Positions 34,078-37,994 of a stretch of 37,994 bases of DNA are shown one piece after another. Source of the DNA: an uncultured Clostridium sp. (GTDB lineage Bacteria; Bacillota; Clostridia; TANB77; CAG-508); NCBI GenBank assembly GCA_946545015.1, contig CAMNMV010000007.1, positions 1 through 37,994 on the forward strand. The letters run 5' to 3'. Numbering within the stretch: position 1 is the first letter of the stretch; the number at the start of each line of letters is the position of its first letter. Under the pieces are notes generated by a model, which was not told the origin of the DNA, ran no database searches, and worked only from the letters and a program-made list of their open reading frames with translations. Both the position numbers and the translations under genes were made by a program.

Positions 34078-37000
34078 TGAAACTAACAATGTATTATAAA
34101 GATTCTGTACGAAAGCTAAAAAAGAGTATATTTAGATATATTTCGATAGTACTTATAATAATGTTAGGCGTAGGTTTTTTTGTTGGAATGAATTCAGTCT
34201 CTCCTGATATGAAAAATACAACAGAGCAATATTTAAAAGATACAAATATTTTTGATATACAATTATTATCAAATTTGGGATATGAAAAAGATGATGTCAA
34301 AAAATTTGAGGAAATAGATGGAGTAGAAAAAGCTGAAACAATTTACAGTTATGATGTTCTAACAAAATCCGAAAAGAAAAATATACCAATAAGGGTTATT
34401 TCATCAAATAAAGATAGAGAGATTAACAAAAATAGTTTGATTGAAGGACGTGAACCTGAAAAGGTAAATGAATGTCTTATAGATACAAAACTAAAAAATG
34501 TTTATGGATATAATGTTGGTGATAAAATAGAAATATTTAAAAAAGGTGAAGATATAAGTGGAAAGTTTTCTAATACTGAATTCGAAATAGTAGGGGTAAC
34601 TAGAAATCCTGTATTTTTATCATTCTTTTATGGAAGTACAGAATTAGAAAATGGTGAGCTTGAAGGATTTATTTCTGTTTTAGAAGATTCAATGAAATTA
34701 GAACAATATTCAGCAATATATTTAAAAACAAATATAGATATAAATATTGAAAGAACATCTCAAGAATATAAGGATAAATTAGATGAAATAGCTAAGAGAG
34801 TAGAAAAAGTAAATGAGGATTTGGTAAACTCAAAATTTGATGAAAAATATAATGAAAATAATGAAAAAATATCAAAAAATGAGTCTAATATCAAAAAAGC
34901 GATAAAGGCAGAAAAAGCTGCTAGAGAAAAAATTATTTCTTCTCAAGAACAGATAAATGATGCCGTTATTCAAGTTGCCTCAACAATGCAAATGTCAGAC
35001 GGATTGATGCCTAATAAGAATAAATTAAACGAATTATATTCTTCTTTGAAACAGCAAAAAGAAGATAGAGATAAAATAGAAGAAGAATATGAAGTTTTAA
35101 AATCTTCTCGAGATGAAAAAGAACAAGAACTAAATGACATGAATATTTTAATAAATAGTAAAGTTTATGAAAGTCGTTTAGTAGGAGAAGAAAATTCTAA
35201 ATATGTAGAATTAACACGAGAAAGCAATAAATTAGACTATGAATATAATACTAAGAAAAGAGAATTTGAAGAATATAAAGAAGAATATAATGATTTAGAA
35301 AAAAGACTTAAAGATAAAAATGATGAGATAAATAAAATTCAAGAAGAAATAGATGAAAAACAAGAAGAATTTTATAATCAATTTTTAGAATTAGCCAATA
35401 ATGATGGAATTACAAGTAATGCACTTTTAAATGAAGCAGTTTCACAAATAAAAGACAATCAAAAAGAATTAAATAAATCAATTAAAGAATTAGAAGATGC
35501 CAATATTGATGAAAAAGTTGAAAAGGCTAAAACTAAAATATTAACAGCTAAAAAGGATTTGGCAAGTTTTGAAGCTATTTCTCAAACAATAAAATTATAT
35601 GAAAGTAGTGCATTTAAATCTTTAGATAATGACTTAGAAAAAATAGGAATCATGGGAAAAGTATTCCCTGTAATGTTCTTTATTGTTGCAGCTTTAGTAA
35701 CGGTTACAACAATTACTAGAATGGTAGAAGAAGACAGAATGAATATAGGAACATTAAAATCATTGGGATATAAAAAATCAACTATAATGATTAAATACAT
35801 TTTATATTCATTATCTGCTACTGTTTTAGGACTTATATTAGGAACATTAATAGGAAGTACATTAATTGCACAAGTACTGTTTGCAGCATATAGTAGTTTG
35901 TACATATTACCAGATTTGTTAATAGAAATAAATGTCTTCTATACAACATTAGCAAGCGTGATATCAATAGTTGCGACGGTTGGAGTGACATTTGTAATTA
36001 CTAAAAAAGAATTAAAAGAAAAACCGGCTTTGCTAATGAGACCGAAACAAGCTAAAGAAGGTAAAAATATACTATTAGAAAGAATTCCGACTTTCTGGGA
36101 AAGATTAAGTTTCTTGTTTAAAATTTGTTTTAGAAATATATTTAGATATAAAAGAAGACTATTTATGACATTAATAGGTATTGCTGGATGTACAATGCTT
36201 ATATATTCTGGCATATCATTAAATAGTACAGTGAATAATATTGCTTTAAGACAATTTGCTGAAGTAAGAATTTATGATATGGAAGTAAATTTATCAACTG
36301 TTGCTAAAGAAGAGGATGCAAAAAAATTAAAAGAATTTATTGAAAAACAAGATAAAGTTAAGGAATGTACACCAGCTAGACAACAAATGTCTACAATAGA
36401 AGCTAATGGAGTTAATAAAGAAATATTCTATACTGTAATGAAAAAAGATGAAATTTCAAAATATATAAATTTAAAAGAAAGAGAAACACAAAAATCTATT
36501 GAATTAACTGATGATGGAATTGTTTTAACAGAAAAATTAGCAAGAGTTTTAAATGTAAAAGCAGGAGATACAGTAAAACTTATAGAAGATGATAAAGAAA
36601 AAATAGTACAAGTAACAGGTGTTACTGAAAACTATGTATATAATTATATGTATATGACTCCAGAATTATATACACAAATATATGAAAAAGAAATACAATA
36701 TAATTTATTTATAGCTAATTTAGAAGAAATTAATGAAGACGAAGAAGTGACATTATCAAATGATTTAAAAGAAGATGATCAAATTAGTGGTACTGTATAT
36801 GTTAGAAATTTAAATGCTGATTATCAAAAAAGTTTATCAGGATTATCTAGTATAGTATTCTTATTTATAGGATGTGCAAGTTTATTATCATTTGTAGTAT
36901 TAATAAACCTTAATAATATAAATATAGAAGAAAGAAGAAGAGAACTTGCAACATTTAAGTTATTAGGATTCTATAAAAAAGAACTAGAGCATTATATATT

Positions 37001-37244
37001 CCGTGAAAACATAATTTTAACAATATTTGGATCATTACTAGGAGTTTTTGCTGGAATATCAGTTTTAGGATTAATAATTCAAAGTGCTGAAGTTGAAACT
37101 ATTATGATACCTGTAGAATTAAATATAGTGGACTTTATAATATCAGTTTCAATAACTTTAACATTTACTTTAATAACTAACTTTATGATGAAGAAAAAAA
37201 TCAAGAAAATAGATATGATTGAATCATTAAAAAGTGTTGAATAA
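34077..37244 (+). CDS. ABC transporter permease, FtsX/MacB type with long extracellular coiled coil
   Basis: 1055 residues from the ATG 34077, which overlaps the ATPase stop by one base; a GTG six bases earlier is less likely. One span near the N-terminus (IVLIIMLGVGFFVGM), an outer domain (about 40-240), a coiled coil (about 245-500, many Glu/Lys/Asn heptads), three spans (about 520-650: VMFFIVAALVTVTTIT, LGLILGTLIG, ASVISIVATVGVTFVI), a fifth span (LFMTLIGIAGCTMLIY), a second outer domain, and three C-terminal spans: two FtsX units. Exporter or mechanotransmission roles are known in this class. No two-component or immunity gene is adjacent, so the substrate is open. Confidence 0.93.
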   Translation: MKLTMYYKDSVRKLKKSIFRYISIVLIIMLGVGFFVGMNSVSPDMKNTTEQYLKDTNIFDIQLLSNLGYEKDDVKKFEEIDGVEKAETIYSYDVLTKSEKKNIPIRVISSNKDREINKNSLIEGREPEKVNECLIDTKLKNVYGYNVGDKIEIFKKGEDISGKFSNTEFEIVGVTRNPVFLSFFYGSTELENGELEGFISVLEDSMKLEQYSAIYLKTNIDINIERTSQEYKDKLDEIAKRVEKVNEDLVNSKFDEKYNENNEKISKNESNIKKAIKAEKAAREKIISSQEQINDAVIQVASTMQMSDGLMPNKNKLNELYSSLKQQKEDRDKIEEEYEVLKSSRDEKEQELNDMNILINSKVYESRLVGEENSKYVELTRESNKLDYEYNTKKREFEEYKEEYNDLEKRLKDKNDEINKIQEEIDEKQEEFYNQFLELANNDGITSNALLNEAVSQIKDNQKELNKSIKELEDANIDEKVEKAKTKILTAKKDLASFEAISQTIKLYESSAFKSLDNDLEKIGIMGKVFPVMFFIVAALVTVTTITRMVEEDRMNIGTLKSLGYKKSTIMIKYILYSLSATVLGLILGTLIGSTLIAQVLFAAYSSLYILPDLLIEINVFYTTLASVISIVATVGVTFVITKKELKEKPALLMRPKQAKEGKNILLERIPTFWERLSFLFKICFRNIFRYKRRLFMTLIGIAGCTMLIYSGISLNSTVNNIALRQFAEVRIYDMEVNLSTVAKEEDAKKLKEFIEKQDKVKECTPARQQMSTIEANGVNKEIFYTVMKKDEISKYINLKERETQKSIELTDDGIVLTEKLARVLNVKAGDTVKLIEDDKEKIVQVTGVTENYVYNYMYMTPELYTQIYEKEIQYNLFIANLEEINEDEEVTLSNDLKEDDQISGTVYVRNLNADYQKSLSGLSSIVFLFIGCASLLSFVVLINLNNINIEERRRELATFKLLGFYKKELEHYIFRENIILTIFGSLLGVFAGISVLGLIIQSAEVETIMIPVELNIVDFIISVSITLTFTLITNFMMKKKIKKIDMIESLKSVE

Positions 37245-37268
37245 TTTATAAAAATATTAACATTTTTC

Positions 37269-37297
37269 TTGACTAATTCAAAAAAAAATGATACAAT
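37269..37297 (+). promoter_or_regulatory. Sigma-A promoter of rpsL
   Basis: TTGACT (37269-37274), 17 bases, TACAAT (37292-37297). Good match, as expected for a ribosomal-protein operon. Confidence 0.75.
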
Positions 37298-37347
37298 ATA
37301 AACCGTTATGATAAATTGCCTAAAAAGGCGTTTCCGTAACGGTTTAT
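37298..37347 (+). promoter_or_regulatory. Structured leader of rpsL
   Basis: ATAAACCGTTA (37298-37308) pairs with TAACGGTTTAT (37337-37347), enclosing a small hairpin GCCT-AAAA-AGGC (37318-37329). The leader RNA probably starts inside the first arm, leaving at least CCGTTA/TAACGG paired. It may pause polymerase or bind a ribosomal protein. A T-rich stretch follows. Confidence 0.45.
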
Positions 37348-37373
37348 TATATTTTACAGGAGGTGAAATTTAA

Positions 37374-37787
37374 GTGCCAACAATTAATCAATTAGTTAGA
37401 AAAGGAAGAAAAACTGGAGTAACAAAATCAACTGCACCAGCTTTACAACATGGATGGAACTCAAAAAATAAAAAATTAACAAATAATAGAGCTCCACAAA
37501 AAAGAGGTGTTTGTACAGTTGTTAAAACAGTAACACCTAAAAAGCCAAACTCAGCTTTAAGAAAAGTTGCCAGAGTTAGACTTTCTAATGGTTATGAAGT
37601 TACATCTTATATCCCAGGTATAGGACATAACTTACAAGAACACAGTGTTGTATTAATTAGAGGTGGTAGGGTAAAAGACCTTCCAGGTGTTAGATACCAT
37701 ATCATAAGAGGAACATTAGATACAGCTGGTGTTAAAGATAGAATGCAAGCGCGTTCTAAATACGGAGCTAAAAAACCAAAGAAATAA
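37374..37787 (+). CDS. rpsL: 30S ribosomal protein S12
   Basis: 137 residues from GTG 37374, with AGGAGGTG at 37358-37365. It starts [15 protein letters not shown], has a Clostridia-type longer loop before APQKRGVC, and then the universal [15 protein letters not shown] and [13 protein letters not shown] blocks. S12 guards decoding accuracy; both Lys residues whose change gives streptomycin resistance are present (PKKPNS and RVKDLP), so it is of the sensitive form. rpsG follows. Confidence 0.99.
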   Translation: MPTINQLVRKGRKTGVTKSTAPALQHGWNSKNKKLTNNRAPQKRGVCTVVKTVTPKKPNSALRKVARVRLSNGYEVTSYIPGIGHNLQEHSVVLIRGGRVKDLPGVRYHIIRGTLDTAGVKDRMQARSKYGAKKPKK

Positions 37788-37954
37788 AATTTAGCTTAAA
37801 ACAATTTAATAAGTAGTGCTTGTTATTTTATCGAAAATTTAAGGTACTTAAATTTAAAATAGATATTAAGCGCTATGCGGATAGGAATGACCTATCAGAG
37901 TACCGAGATGTTTTCAAAATAAAACATCAAATAAAATTTAAGGAGGGAAGAATA
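37788..37954 (+). ncRNA. Structured rpsL-rpsG intercistronic region (candidate S7 autoregulatory RNA)
   Basis: Long gap for this operon (167 bases). Possible helices: GGTACT (37843-37848) with AGTACC (37899-37904); GATAGG-AATGA-CCTATC (37880-37896); CGC-TAT-GCG (37871-37879); GATGTTTT-CAAAAT-AAAACATC (37907-37928), next to the rpsG ribosome site. In E. coli S7 binds the S12-S7 gap and shuts down translation. The link is inferred. Confidence 0.4.
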
Positions 37955-37994
37955 GTGCCAAGAAGAGGATTTATAGCAAAAAGAGATGTATTAC
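37955..37994 (+). CDS. rpsG: 30S ribosomal protein S7, start only (cut by the window edge)
   Basis: The first 13 codons from GTG 37955 read MPRRGFIAKRDVL, the standard S7 N-terminus. AAGGAGG is at 37940-37946, 8 bases before. The rest lies beyond the window. Confidence 0.95.
   Translation, partial: MPRRGFIAKRDVL

Noticed and set aside
1..37994. CRISPR arrays, insertion sequences and tRNA or rRNA genes
   Set aside because: No spaced direct repeats, transposase motifs or recognisable tRNA/rRNA sequences were found on either strand by eye.

Overview
The window is low-GC, AT-rich chromosomal DNA from an anaerobic, endospore-forming member of the Clostridia (Firmicutes/Bacillota). The oxygen-sensitive glycyl-radical enzymes (class III ribonucleotide reductase NrdD with activase NrdG, and pyruvate formate-lyase PflB with activase PflA), a full-length SpoIVA, folate-type TrmFO, Clostridia-type S12, and strong AGGAGG ribosome sites with TTG and GTG starts all point this way. 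I see no rRNA, tRNA, CRISPR array, insertion sequence, integrase or att site. The layout is ordinary chromosome with several lineage-specific genes mixed in. Species cannot be named from the sequence alone.

Layout. 1-2901 (minus): 3'-truncated gene for a membrane-anchored papain-type protease with internalin-like leucine-rich repeats. It is divergent from nrdD-nrdG (3147-5814), which ends in a bidirectional terminator shared with a small Cys-rich carboxypeptidase-regulatory-like protein (5851-6294, minus). 6453-7223: two small unrecognised genes. 7385-8083: tandem-OB SSB-like protein. 8291-12630: a polytopic membrane protein followed by two pseudouridine synthases (RluA and RsuA families) and a multi-S1-domain protein. 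12669-13607: a protein resembling the replication-relaxation family. 13721-16799: pflA and pflB, convergent. 17067-17531: unrecognised protein behind a strong promoter with a palindromic operator-like site. 17676-18002: XRE regulator (minus).

18389-20854: M23 peptidase convergent with spoIVA. 21063-23022: a eukaryote-like UDP-sugar pyrophosphorylase plus a left-handed beta-helix acyltransferase, which together probably stand in for bifunctional GlmU in UDP-GlcNAc synthesis. 23356-23865: membrane-anchored XRE regulator. 23986-24156: 56-residue protein (minus). 24367-24999: scpB. 25127-26176: secreted SGNH esterase with a C-terminal SH3-like tail. 26331-30819: SNF2 helicase and trmFO. 30886-33213: a large unrecognised coiled-coil protein with an internal duplication. 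33376-37244: a two-gene ABC exporter. 37374 to the end: rpsL and the start of rpsG.

The strongest second-look items are mostly in RNA leaders and unknown proteins: a multi-helix element between rpsL and rpsG; a hairpin between the Shine-Dalgarno and start codon of the ABC ATPase gene; terminator-like hairpins directly ahead of pflA and the pyrophosphorylase gene; a trmFO frame that runs through its own terminator into the next promoter; and the duplicated-domain 775-residue protein. No complete, obviously novel multi-gene system (for example a defence island) is visible.
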